Origin: Paenibacillus sp. JNUCC32
GTDB taxonomy: Bacteria > Bacillota > Bacilli > Paenibacillales > Paenibacillaceae
DNA: 64,000 bases
Assembly (NCBI RefSeq): GCF_014863545.1
Contig: NZ_CP062260.1
Location: forward strand, 3,472,001-3,536,000
Direction: 5' to 3'
The translations under genes and the position numbers were made by a program. Below the pieces are notes generated by a model. It was not told where the DNA came from. It made no database searches and saw only the letters and a list, made by a program, of their open reading frames with translations. Below are positions 49,212-57,136 of this stretch, in pieces. Within the stretch, counting starts at the first letter, position 1. Every line of letters begins with the position of its first letter.

Positions 49212-50699
49212 GTGACAACGTCCATGGACCACAGTCGTACACCGCTCTTCACCGCGCTTAAAGAACATGCGGCCAAAAACCCCGTGCAATTTCACATTCC
49301 GGGACATAAGAAGGGCCTCGGCACCGATGCCGAATTCAGGGAATTTATAGGGGATAACGCCTTTTCTATAGATTTGATCAATATTGCGCCGCTGGATGAT
49401 TTGCATCAGCCTACAGGCGTCATTGAAGAAGCCCAGAAGCTGGCCGCCGACGCATTCGGTGCCGACCACACTTACTTCAGTGTCCAAGGGACAAGCGGAG
49501 CGATCATGACCATGATCATGTCGGTATGCTCCCCCGGCGATAAAATCATCGTACCGCGCAACGTTCATAAATCCGTGCTTTCCGCCATCATCTTTACCGG
49601 TGCCAAGCCTGTGTTCGTATCGCCTGCCCAGGATTCCAATGTGGGGATCGATCACGGGATCACGATCAGCTCCGTACGGAAAGCGCTAAAGCGTCACCCT
49701 GACGTCAAAGCCGTACTGGTCATCAATCCGACGTACTTCGGGGTGAGCGCTAACCTGAAGGAAATCGTCGATTTGGCCCACAGTTACAATGTTCCCGTGC
49801 TTGTGGACGAAGCGCACGGGGTTCTGATCCATTTTCATGAAGAACTTCCGATGTCGGCAATGGAAGCCGGTGCCGATATGGCTGCGACCAGCGTTCATAA
49901 ACTCGGCGGATCGATGACCCAAAGCTCCGTGCTGAACGTGAACACCAAGAACGGATACATCAATCCTTACCGCGTGCAGACCATCATCAGTATGCTGACC
50001 ACAACGTCGACCTCCTACATCCTGCTGGCATCGCTGGATACTTCTCGCCGGAGCCTGGCGCTGCATGGACGGGAAATGGCTGCAAGGACGATTGAATTGG
50101 CGCAATATGCACGAAACGAAGTCAACAAAATCGAAGGCCTGTACTGCTTCGGGAAGGAAATACTGGGCGGAGAAGCAACGTACTCCTATGATCCGACCAA
50201 GTTGACCGTTCATGTACGCCATCTTGGCATTACGGGATATGAAACCGAGAACTGGCTGCGGGACCACTACAATATTGAAGTGGAGCTCAGCGATATGTAC
50301 AACATTCTGTGCCTCATTACACCGGGGGACAACCGGGAGACGATCGATATTCTGCTGACGGCGCTCCGAGAGCTTTCGGACCAGTACATGCACGTGAACG
50401 AAATTAATGAGCTGGTCGTGAAAACGCCGGAAATTCCGCAGCTGTCGCTTATTCCCCGCGATGCGTTTTATGGGGATACGGAGGTCGTGCCGTTCAAGGA
50501 ATCGGCCGGACGCATTATTGCCGAATTCATCTATGTCTACCCGCCGGGAATTCCGATTTTGCTTCCGGGCGAAGTGATTTCCCAGGAAAACATCGATTAC
50601 ATTACCGATCATGTCGAGGTCGGCCTGCCTGTCAAAGGTCCTGAGGACCGCAGCATTCAGAACGTGAAAGTCATCGTGGAAACGGATCCTATATTCTAA
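49212..50699 (+). CDS. speA: Orn/Lys/Arg-type decarboxylase (arginine decarboxylase SpeA-like)
   Basis: 495-aa PLP enzyme of the fold-I amino acid decarboxylases without the N-terminal wing domain. In Bacillus the close relative SpeA makes agmatine for polyamines. Signatures are FHIPGHKKGLG near residue 29, YFSVQGTSGA near 92, VLVDEAHG near 195 and the PLP lysine in TSVHKLGGS near 227. The GTG at 49212 follows AAGGA at good spacing; ATG 49224 is an alternative. The substrate (Arg over Lys or Orn) is inferred from overall similarity. Confidence 0.88.
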   Translation: MTTSMDHSRTPLFTALKEHAAKNPVQFHIPGHKKGLGTDAEFREFIGDNAFSIDLINIAPLDDLHQPTGVIEEAQKLAADAFGADHTYFSVQGTSGAIMTMIMSVCSPGDKIIVPRNVHKSVLSAIIFTGAKPVFVSPAQDSNVGIDHGITISSVRKALKRHPDVKAVLVINPTYFGVSANLKEIVDLAHSYNVPVLVDEAHGVLIHFHEELPMSAMEAGADMAATSVHKLGGSMTQSSVLNVNTKNGYINPYRVQTIISMLTTTSTSYILLASLDTSRRSLALHGREMAARTIELAQYARNEVNKIEGLYCFGKEILGGEATYSYDPTKLTVHVRHLGITGYETENWLRDHYNIEVELSDMYNILCLITPGDNRETIDILLTALRELSDQYMHVNEINELVVKTPEIPQLSLIPRDAFYGDTEVVPFKESAGRIIAEFIYVYPPGIPILLPGEVISQENIDYITDHVEVGLPVKGPEDRSIQNVKVIVETDPIF

Positions 50700-50711
50700 G
50701 GCAGCAAATAC

Positions 50712-50747
50712 AAAAAACCCGGTGCGAGTGGTTCGCATCGGGTTTTT
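50712..50747. terminator. Bidirectional terminator after speA
   Basis: Stem AAAAAACCCGGTGCGA/TCGCATCGGGTTTTT with a short loop. It serves speA and the convergent DUF1292 gene. Confidence 0.88.
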
Positions 50748-50759
50748 CGTTAGGGAGTG

Positions 50760-51083
50760 TTACTCCTGGTTTGCAGCAGCGACCAGTTCGTTGTAAACCG
50801 CCTCTACTTCATTCCATTCGTCTTCGTCCTCAATATTGTAAAGAACCATTTCCTCGTTCTCTTCTTCCATACGTAGAATGACGCCGTCCGCTTCCGGATT
50901 CTCGCGTTCAAGCAAAAGCGCGTAAAGCTTCTCGCCGACATCAAATGTCTCCACGAGAACCATCTCTACTTCTTTTCCTTCTTCATCCGTCAATGTCAGC
51001 ACAAACTCTTCATGCTCGTGGTCGTGGTCATGATCGTGACCGCAGCCGCAAGCATCTCCGTGTTCATGTTTGTGTTCGCTCAT
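50760..51083 (-). CDS. DUF1292 (YrzB-like) protein with histidine-rich N-terminus
   Basis: 107-aa acidic protein. Residues about 26-100 form the DUF1292 domain (FVLTLTDEEGKEVEMVLVET). The first 26 residues hold nine histidines and two cysteines (HKHEHGDACGCGHDHDHDHE), a likely metal-binding extension. DUF1292 proteins are of unknown function. It is monocistronic. Confidence 0.85.
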   Translation of the reverse strand: MSEHKHEHGDACGCGHDHDHDHEHEEFVLTLTDEEGKEVEMVLVETFDVGEKLYALLLERENPEADGVILRMEEENEEMVLYNIEDEDEWNEVEAVYNELVAAANQE

Positions 51084-51177
51084 TGAAAAAACCTCACTTC
51101 GGTTAAATTATCATACTTTCGTATCGTATCACGGATAGCTTCTTCAGGTCAATTTTTGCCAAGCGGCGATGGACCCA

Positions 51178-51732
51178 TCAATTTAGGGCGGTAATCACTT
51201 TCTCCGCAACTTTCACAAAACCGTCATCCGATTTGACTTTTACATAAAAGCCTACCGAGTATTTTCCGGCCGTTTTGAAATCGTATGTGAAATCATAGGT
51301 TCGGAACCAGAAGTTATCCTTGCGGTCCTTCACTTCCTGGGACTGGATGTCCTTGATATTGCCCGAAGGATCCTCAATCGCTACTTTCACGGCATGAATA
51401 TTGTTGTTTAAGCTGTCTACCTGGCTAAATACATTGAATTTCAGCTTGCCTTTGTTTACGTTGCCGAATACAGTATCTCCTTTAAAGAGAAAAATATGCA
51501 CATTCGGCTTGACGACCTGGACTTGTCCATTCGCCGAATTCCAGTCCACAGCCCCGTCAAATTCCCGGACCGGCACATAGGTTTTGCCATCAATCAAATA
51601 TCCGCCATCCTTCAATTCGCGTCCGTTCAGCCAAACCCGAACACGCTCATTGACGGAATCCGCAAACAAAAGGGTGCTGCCACCCATTAAAGAGAGCACT
51701 AGCATACATGCCATCACTTTTTTCCACTTCAT
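51178..51732 (-). CDS. Secreted protein with copper amine oxidase N-terminal-like domain
   Basis: 184-aa protein with a signal peptide (basic start, hydrophobic core to about residue 24, LLFADS cleavage region). The segment VRVWLNGRELKDGGYLIDGKTYVPVREF with a WNSANGQVQV strand pair belongs to the copper amine oxidase N-domain-like wall-binding family common in Paenibacillus. The second half is beta-rich and unassigned. GGAGGG precedes the ATG. Confidence 0.75.
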   Translation of the reverse strand: MKWKKVMACMLVLSLMGGSTLLFADSVNERVRVWLNGRELKDGGYLIDGKTYVPVREFDGAVDWNSANGQVQVVKPNVHIFLFKGDTVFGNVNKGKLKFNVFSQVDSLNNNIHAVKVAIEDPSGNIKDIQSQEVKDRKDNFWFRTYDFTYDFKTAGKYSVGFYVKVKSDDGFVKVAEKVITALN

Positions 51733-51983
51733 TTCATACGTTCCCTCCATTGGCTCTTCTTGTTGTTATATGTGTATACTACATGTCAAAAAACAAGTTG
51801 CGGACAATTTTGCACTTTGTGGTAAAATTTTTTTCTCGTGGTTCAAGGCTTGATGTTATCACGATTTTTGCAGCATTACGGCTCCGTTTCGAGCATATAC
51901 TCCGTGTAAATACATAAGAAATTCGTTAAAATACACATAAGCATACTTGGACTATACATCATTTCATCAGGAGGTTTCATCCA

Positions 51984-52721
51984 TTGACACTGACATTGCA
52001 AATGCTTGGCACCGGCAGTGCGTTTGCCAAGAACTACTATAACAATAACGCACTGATACATGACGGAAATTTCACGCTGCTCATCGACTGCGGAATCACC
52101 GCTCCGTTGGCGCTGCATCAGATGAACAAGACGTTTAACGATGTGGACGCCGTGCTCATCACGCATATTCATGCCGACCATGTTGGCGGTTTGGAGGAGC
52201 TTGCGTTTATTATGAAGATGAAATACAATCGCAAACTCCCGCTCTATATTGCTGAAGCGCTGGTGGAACCGATATGGGAACATACACTCAAGGGCGGCTT
52301 ATACCAGCAGGGACATATCTCTTCCCTACAGGATGTATTTGACGTGCATCCTTTGAAACCGGGCGTGAAGGCCGCTATTTCATCCGGAATCTCGGTGGAG
52401 CTGATTCATACGCAGCATATTCCGGGCAAAGACAGCTATTCGCTTTATTTGAACGATCGGATTTTTTACAGCGCGGACATGGTATTCGACCCCATCCTGC
52501 TGAAGCAATTGGTAAATGAACGGGATTGCGAAGTGATTCTGCATGAATGCCAGCTGCAGGGCCCGGGGGAGGTGCACACGACACTCGATGAACTGCTCAG
52601 CCTGCCTCAAGAAATTCAGGAGCGCACCTATCTGATGCATTACAGCGATGAGGTTGAAGCTTTCATCGGCAAGACCGGAAACATGGAATTCGTGGAGCAG
52701 CAGCGGGTATACGAATTGTAG
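51984..52721 (+). CDS. Metallo-beta-lactamase-fold hydrolase
   Basis: 245-aa hydrolase with the zinc-binding HIHADH at residues 61-66 and a later [12 protein letters not shown] histidine. It resembles the RNase Z/YhfI branch more than beta-lactamases, and the substrate is unknown. The TTG start has AGGAGG nine bases upstream. Confidence 0.85.
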   Translation: MTLTLQMLGTGSAFAKNYYNNNALIHDGNFTLLIDCGITAPLALHQMNKTFNDVDAVLITHIHADHVGGLEELAFIMKMKYNRKLPLYIAEALVEPIWEHTLKGGLYQQGHISSLQDVFDVHPLKPGVKAAISSGISVELIHTQHIPGKDSYSLYLNDRIFYSADMVFDPILLKQLVNERDCEVILHECQLQGPGEVHTTLDELLSLPQEIQERTYLMHYSDEVEAFIGKTGNMEFVEQQRVYEL

Positions 52722-52787
52722 TTCAATATGCGTCAATGCATAGTTTACGAGGGTTCCCGGGAATAATAAGGCCGGGAGGCGATTCAT

Positions 52788-53018
52788 ATGGATCAACAAC
52801 AAGAAGTAGTAGGCGTACGTAAAAATGGTGATGGCGACATCATCGAACTAAAGCTGGATAACGGCAGCGTCGTGGACTACAAGACGGCCCAACAGATGGC
52901 CAAGAATAAGGAAATCAAGAACCTGAACGTATTCCGTGGACGTGATGGAGACGAACATCTTCGTTCCAATGCGGATGGCGATCCAAGCAACAACCTGGAC
53001 AATTTGCCGACGTTCTAA
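52788..53018 (+). CDS. DUF3892 protein
   Basis: 76-aa hydrophilic protein with VVGVRKNGDGDIIELKLDNG and the KNLNVFRGRDGDEHLRS tail typical of DUF3892. Function is unknown. It has its own GGGAGG site and a strong terminator. Confidence 0.85.
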   Translation: MDQQQEVVGVRKNGDGDIIELKLDNGSVVDYKTAQQMAKNKEIKNLNVFRGRDGDEHLRSNADGDPSNNLDNLPTF

Positions 53019-53027
53019 TTCATGCGC

Positions 53028-53063
53028 AAAAGACCTCGAGGCGATGCTCGAGGTCTTTTCTTT
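53028..53063 (+). terminator. Terminator of the DUF3892 gene
   Basis: Perfect stem AAAAGACCTCGAG/CTCGAGGTCTTTT with a six-base loop and a T-run. Confidence 0.92.
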
Positions 53064-53114
53064 TTTTGGGGACGATGCGGAATGACCGGCATCTTATTTG
53101 GTTTGGTTAGAGGC

Positions 53115-53558
53115 CTACAATTCCTTTTTCATGCGAACATGGGGAATGCCTGCATCATCAAACGGCTCGTCCGAAATCGTCTCATACCCGAGCTTGCGGT
53201 AAAAAGCCTCTGCCTGCACCTGTGCATCGAGCACGGAATATTGCAGCTTTAGTTCGCGAGCCTGCGCTTCCAGCGCCATCATCAGCACACGGCCAATCCC
53301 TTTGGAACGGAACGGCTTCCGCACCGCGATCCGCTGCATTTTGGCGGAATCCTTATTGTAATAGGTAATACGCCCGGTTGCGGCGTACTGCCCCTCCGAC
53401 TTGATCAAGACATGGTGTGCATCCGATTCCAGGCGGTCGTAATCATCGATCTCCAAATCGATCGGCACCTTCTGTTCTAGGACAAACACATCCTTTCGGA
53501 TATCCAGCGCCTGCTGCAACTGCTCTTCCGTTGATACATTGATGATTTCTGCTGCCAT
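53115..53558 (-). CDS. GNAT-family N-acetyltransferase
   Basis: 147-aa acetyltransferase with the acetyl-CoA loop RIAVRKPFRSKGIGRVLMM near residues 72-91 and VLDAQVQAEAFYRKLGYE, similar to YjcF-type proteins. The substrate is unknown. AGAGGTG precedes the ATG. Confidence 0.85.
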   Translation of the reverse strand: MAAEIINVSTEEQLQQALDIRKDVFVLEQKVPIDLEIDDYDRLESDAHHVLIKSEGQYAATGRITYYNKDSAKMQRIAVRKPFRSKGIGRVLMMALEAQARELKLQYSVLDAQVQAEAFYRKLGYETISDEPFDDAGIPHVRMKKEL

Positions 53559-53680
53559 TTCAACACCTCTTTATGTAGAATCATTTCCTCGTGATATCGC
53601 AGGTCGAGATATTATACAAAATATTCGTTTTCCTGTATAGTAGTAGAAGCTAAGGTCTTCACGAAAGGAGCATTGCCTTT

Positions 53681-53791
53681 ATGAGCATGGGAGCCACGAT
53701 ATTTTGGGCTGTGGTCATTGCTGCCCTGATCATCTATCCCACTTTCTGGACGATCAAAAAAGGTTATTCCCGCAAATGGGATGAGGAATAG
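53681..53791 (+). CDS. 36-aa single-pass membrane peptide
   Basis: MSMGATIFWAVVIAALIIYP begins the peptide, which ends in a charged YSRKWDEE tail. It has one membrane segment, and AAAGGAG is ten bases upstream of the ATG. A hairpin follows at once. I do not recognise the family; the ribosome site and terminator make translation likely. Confidence 0.65.
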   Translation: MSMGATIFWAVVIAALIIYPTFWTIKKGYSRKWDEE

Positions 53792-53806
53792 CATCGGCCG
53801 TCTTAC

Positions 53807-53840
53807 AACAAGCCGCCAGCCTGCCAGCCGGCGGTTTGTT
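53807..53840 (+). terminator. Terminator of the 36-aa peptide gene
   Basis: Stem CAAGCCGCC/GGCGGTTTG (one G-U pair), followed by a short T-rich tail. Confidence 0.55.
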
Positions 53841-53912
53841 CTGCTCACGGTTCGATCAGAGATCATCATGATGGTTGGCCCGCGTTAAGCATAATGCCGT
53901 TCCTGGAGCTCT

Positions 53913-54176
53913 TTATGGATGGAGATCCCTTAACGTGTCCGCCGCATCCATCGGGGATACCGGCTCCAGCGCCCCGCTTCCCTGCTTGGAATATACGTCC
54001 TGATCAACAGAGCGCCCGTACACATCCAGCATCACGGGCGCTGCAGGGGCATGCAGCGGCTCCAATTGCACCGATGTTCTTTCCGGGACACTGCAGCCGC
54101 CGCCCGCAATAGATACCGCCAATAACGAGAACACCAGTCCTGCTCGCTTGATACGATGGGATTTCCCACCTGTCAT
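53913..54176 (-). CDS. Small putative lipoprotein
   Basis: 87-aa protein with an N-terminal hydrophobic stretch and lipobox IAGGGC (cysteine near residue 28). The mature part is proline-rich and unassigned. AAGGAGC is ten bases before the ATG at 54176; a GTG at 54185 is too close to that site. Confidence 0.6.
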   Translation of the reverse strand: MTGGKSHRIKRAGLVFSLLAVSIAGGGCSVPERTSVQLEPLHAPAAPVMLDVYGRSVDQDVYSKQGSGALEPVSPMDAADTLRDLHP

Positions 54177-54311
54177 GCCATTCACGCTCCTTCATTGGCA
54201 AAATCATGTTGTATTTAGTCTGAACCGGAACGTGGTATTTTATAACGAGAAAACCATTGACAGCCGCCTTGTCTGCTGGTAATATATGAATTACCTTTTT
54301 AAATATTTCAT

Positions 54312-54384
54312 GATCTGTTAGCTCAGCTGGGAGAGCACTATCTTGACAGGGTAGGGGTCAGTGGTTCGAGCCCACTACAGATCA
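54312..54384 (+). tRNA. tRNA-Val (anticodon GAC)
   Basis: 73 bases fold into a full cloverleaf. The acceptor is GATCTGT/ACAGATC, the D stem GCTC/GAGC, the anticodon stem CTATC/GGTAG with loop TTGACAG, a five-base variable loop, and the T stem AGTGG/CCACT around TTCGAGC. The discriminator is A and CCA is not encoded. Confidence 0.95.
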
Positions 54385-54392
54385 TCATGAAG

Positions 54393-54420
54393 AGCCCTTG
54401 CGCAGCAAGGGCTTTTTTCT
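54393..54420 (+). terminator. Terminator of tRNA-Val
   Basis: Perfect stem AGCCCTTGC/GCAAGGGCT with a GCA loop and TTTTTT. Confidence 0.92.
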
Positions 54421-54537
54421 TTTCTTCTAATGGTTGTCTATCTGAATTTCACTTTTTGGGGACGAATTGGGGGACAGAGTCAGTTAGACACTACTTTTAA
54501 GCCCGCTTTTTGGTCTTATTTGACCTCATTTCTACTA

Positions 54538-54717
54538 TTATAATAATTTGTTCAAAGGTAACGCCTTCTTTATATAAAGAAAGATAAAAAGAACCGGTTT
54601 ATTCTTCCTTCCCTCTTCCATCTGCCGGCGGATGATAGTTTCTTTATGTTCAGGAAGCATCATCCGGCTGGATTCCCAAAGACCGTTACCTTCAAGCTTT
54701 TTACGTGTCGTTGTCAT
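54538..54717 (-). pseudogene. YolD-like gene remnant
   Basis: A 59-codon frame starts MTTTRKKLEGNGLWESSRMM then LPEHKETI, the conserved beginning of YolD-like proteins encoded next to SOS-induced UvrX polymerases. After about residue 43 the frame loses similarity and ends. A shifted frame continues open to about 54505 but also shows no YolD C-terminus. No ribosome site precedes the ATG. It occupies most of the interval 54421-54798, where nothing else was recognised. Confidence 0.6.
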
Positions 54718-54800
54718 TTATAGTGTCCCCGATCTTAGACGAAACGTGATGTTAAAACATTTACGCAATTTCGTTACATCACAGCCTTATTATGTATACA

Positions 54801-54837
54801 AAAAAACCTTGAGGTTATTTAAACCCCAAGGTTTTTT
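54801..54837 (-). terminator. Terminator of the 98-aa secreted protein gene
   Basis: Minus-strand stem AAAAAACCTTGGGGTT/AACCTCAAGGTTTTTT with one mismatch. Confidence 0.88.
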
Positions 54838-54839
54838 CG

Positions 54840-55136
54840 TTATTCTTCTTTCCAAACAGTATACCAATGTGTTGCTGTAGATTTATCATCATCTATGTAC
54901 CAAAAAAAGTACTCCACTCCATCAACTGTAATGTAATGTAATGGCGTGAAATAGTCTCTGCTATACTGACTTTTTGGATACATATAACCCGCTTTTACTT
55001 TACATGGGTTACAATATTGAGGCGTTATCTCAGATTCTGTCTGTGAGATAGGACTTGCAGATACTGGCGCTGCTACAGTCATAAAAGCAGCAATGATAGA
55101 AGAGAATATTACAAATTTTTTCCCCATTCTAACCAC
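54840..55136 (-). CDS. Small secreted protein with a CxxC motif
   Basis: 98 aa with a signal peptide (VIFSSIIAAFMTVAAPVSAS, cleavage near residue 28). The mature protein is aromatic-rich with QYCNPCKVKAGYMYP and a C-terminal VEYFFWYIDDDKST region. I do not recognise a family. The GTG at 55136 sits correctly after GGAGGTG; ATG 55127 is too far. AT-rich compared with flanking core genes. Confidence 0.65.
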   Translation of the reverse strand: MVRMGKKFVIFSSIIAAFMTVAAPVSASPISQTESEITPQYCNPCKVKAGYMYPKSQYSRDYFTPLHYITVDGVEYFFWYIDDDKSTATHWYTVWKEE

Positions 55137-55395
55137 GCTAACACCTCCAAATATTTATAAAAGTTAATTTACATAACCCATAACAATTGTATCATTTGGA
55201 TATTATTGGAGTATATAGTGTTTAAGGACCATTAAATGGTATAATTATGTATATTTTATTCCGGATTTATCTTTGTCAATTGTCGCATTTGTCCGGGCTA
55301 TTTATAGAATAGATGACATGACATTAATCCTACCATTCCTTCTCGCCTCTTTATTACATAGCCAAGCGCTATAATTCAGGTTAAGAGGTATTTCT

Positions 55396-55739
55396 ATGTT
55401 TATTGAACCGATGTTACTTGCTACAGCGCCCGCTCCATTCTCAGACTCGCATACGCGCGCCATAACAACGACTGTTCTCGCCAATATCCTGAGATAGCCA
55501 ACGCTATATTTCCGCATGACATCGTATTGGACGGCGAAATCGCGTGCGTTGATCCCGCGACTGGCAACTCGGATTTTAAAGCGGTTATGACACGAATCCA
55601 GGCGAAGAAGACGGATAAAATTACAGCTTTAGCCGGAACTCTGCCGTCTACATTCGTCATTTTCGACGTGCTGCAGTATAACGGCTACTTCACCGATAGA
55701 AGACAAAGAAAAAGGACCCCCGATAGCCTAAGCCGGTAG
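55396..55739 (+). pseudogene. ATP-dependent DNA ligase remnant
   Basis: The frame from the ATG at 55396 (AGAGGT upstream) reads MFIEPMLLATAPAPFSD, the N-terminus of LigD-type or Lig B-like ATP-dependent ligases. Another frame then gives RHNNDCSRQYPE and IVLDGEIACVDP, and later PSTFVIFDVLQYNGYF, all adenylation-domain motifs. The segment with the KxDG lysine that should lie between them is missing, the frame is shifted, and the domain stops after about 55700. Not functional as a ligase. Confidence 0.8.
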
Positions 55740-55746
55740 GGATCCT
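55709..55746 (-). terminator. Terminator of the first yjcZ-like gene
   Basis: Minus-strand imperfect stem around GGCTTAGGCT (outer arms AGGATCC and GGGTCCT), followed by TTTTTCTTT. Confidence 0.5.
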
Positions 55747-55801
55747 CTCACATAAATACAACTGTTCAAATCACGTAGGGTCTTTGTCATCCGGGGGAGT
55801 A

Positions 55802-55909
55802 TTATACCCAGAAAGAACCTAAAATGATGACCAACAAGATAAAGAGAACAAGAACTGCTCCGACTGAGTTTTTACCGCCGTATCCACCTTCGTAACCAAC
55901 TTCACCCAT
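55802..55909 (-). CDS. YjcZ-family sporulation peptide
   Basis: 35-aa peptide starting MGEVGYEGGYGGKNSVGAVL and ending in a hydrophobic LLVIILGSFWV helix. This Gly/Tyr head with one membrane segment is typical of the YjcZ/SscA spore proteins. GGAGGAG lies before the ATG. A paralogue is encoded 0.6 kb away on the other strand. Confidence 0.85.
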   Translation of the reverse strand: MGEVGYEGGYGGKNSVGAVLVLFILLVIILGSFWV

Positions 55910-55985
55910 GAGGACTCCTCCTTTCAACGATCTCGATACAAAGTATTCAAAAACTCAAGCAATGCTAGGGCCAATATTCTTATTA

Positions 55986-56018
55986 ACAAAAAAAAACGCC
56001 AGCCTAAGCCAGCGAGGT
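55986..56018 (-). terminator. Minus-strand terminator upstream of the yjcZ-like gene
   Basis: Minus RNA stem CGCUGGC-UUAG-GCUGGCG (two G-U pairs), then nine U. The pairing does not work in the plus RNA. No minus-strand gene was found upstream of it. The 55910-56445 gap otherwise holds the first 40-nt stem-loop repeat and no gene. Confidence 0.5.
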
Positions 56019-56136
56019 TCTTTTTACCGATGCGGCGCTGACCACATGGATATCACGGGTTGTGTGTTACCCGAGTTTTTTCTCCTTCCCGTCAATGGGG
56101 ACGGAAAATGGAGCATATGACACCGTACAAAAAGAG

Positions 56137-56187
56137 GAAGCTGTCACAAAAGCCATAAAAATGACTGCGGGACAGCTTCTTTTTTTT
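56137..56187 (+). repeat. Stem-loop repeat, copy 1
   Basis: Arms GAAGCTGTC (56137-56145) and GACAGCTTC (56171-56179) are followed by a T-run, so this copy is also a plus-strand terminator. The core 56137-56176 is 36/40 identical to copy 2. Confidence 0.8.
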
Positions 56188-56445
56188 AAAGAAGGAAACC
56201 TGAGTTGTAGTTGGCGGGCTACACTCTCATGTATATTCACAGAAATGCCACTTTGCTAATCATTTTCATATGTACATCATCCAAAAATACATAGGGGCTG
56301 CAACAACTCCCTCACGTTAAAAACTTCACCCAAGCAGCAATCGAGATAGGCTTGAAAATTAGGTTAAACACTTAGTTAATCACCCAAGCTTATACATAAG
56401 TGACCACATATTAATAATATGACTCTAAACAAAGGAGGAATAACC

Positions 56446-56547
56446 ATGAGCGCTGATGCCGGGTATGGCTATGGCCGTAGTGCTGCTTTTGTCTTGGTTC
56501 TGTACATTCTTCTCGTTATCATTTTGGCAGCAGGTTTTTGGATCTAA
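56446..56547 (+). CDS. YjcZ-family sporulation peptide
   Basis: 33-aa peptide, MSADAGYGYGRSAAFVLVLY then ILLVIILAAGFWI, with the same design as its neighbour at 55802-55909. AAAGGAGG is well placed before the ATG. The upstream region may carry a sporulation promoter (CATATTAATA near 56406-56415), which is only tentative. Confidence 0.85.
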   Translation: MSADAGYGYGRSAAFVLVLYILLVIILAAGFWI

Positions 56548-56562
56548 AAACTAATGAAAACA

Positions 56563-56602
56563 GAAGCTGTTCCAAAAGCCATGAAAATGGCTGCGGGACA
56601 GC
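56563..56602 (+). repeat. Stem-loop repeat, copy 2
   Basis: GAAGCTGT (56563-56570) pairs with ACAGC at the far end, with an inner perfect hairpin GCCAT-GAAA-ATGGC. It lies 15 bases after the second YjcZ stop. No T-run, so a poorer terminator than copy 1. Confidence 0.75.
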
Positions 56603-56703
56603 CCATTTCATAAAAAAACCATTCAGCGAGTCTCGGGGGACGATGGGGGAAACTAAAGAGGGCCAAGTCCCCGTCTTTTGTCCTTACCTAAGACGCAAAA
56701 AAA

Positions 56704-57117
56704 TCAATCGAATATCGGTGCTTGATCCCATTCCAACTTAAATTGAGAACCAAACTTTCTGACAGAGTCTATATCAGCCGTAAGCGTGAAGTCTTGATCA
56801 GACCCAAAAAAGCCCAACTCATAAATACCTTCTGATTGGCTTCTTCTCCAGCTTAATTGATAGAGATGTTTTTCGAATGACATATATAATCCATCTAATT
56901 TGAATCCATTCAGTGTGTCCAACGGAAATTCCGTAGTTACTGTAATATAATTACGAATCGTTAGATTCGTCCAACCGAAATTCAAATCATAGATGAATCG
57001 GTTGGAATCATAAAATTTAAAGTTGATTTGGCATCCTTCGTACTTTCCAGGGATACGAGATATAAAATGAAATTCGGCTCGTGTCCCCTCATTCGTGCAA
57101 TCTCTAAGCACAGGCAT
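56704..57117 (-). CDS. Hypothetical protein, third gene of a LexA-boxed operon
   Basis: 137-aa soluble, beta-rich protein with many aromatic residues (FNFGWTNLTIRNY-like central part). No family was recognised. AGGAGGT precedes the ATG, which is 19 bases after the preceding gene, so it should be transcribed from the SOS-type promoter at 57631-57660. Confidence 0.65.
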   Translation of the reverse strand: MPVLRDCTNEGTRAEFHFISRIPGKYEGCQINFKFYDSNRFIYDLNFGWTNLTIRNYITVTTEFPLDTLNGFKLDGLYMSFEKHLYQLSWRRSQSEGIYELGFFGSDQDFTLTADIDSVRKFGSQFKLEWDQAPIFD

Positions 57118-57136
57118 CTCTATACCTCCTGCCGAC

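Noticed and set aside
55527..55739. Intact 70-aa protein
   Set aside because: Its sequence is an internal piece of a ligase adenylation domain, with the real start in another frame upstream; treated as a pseudogene.
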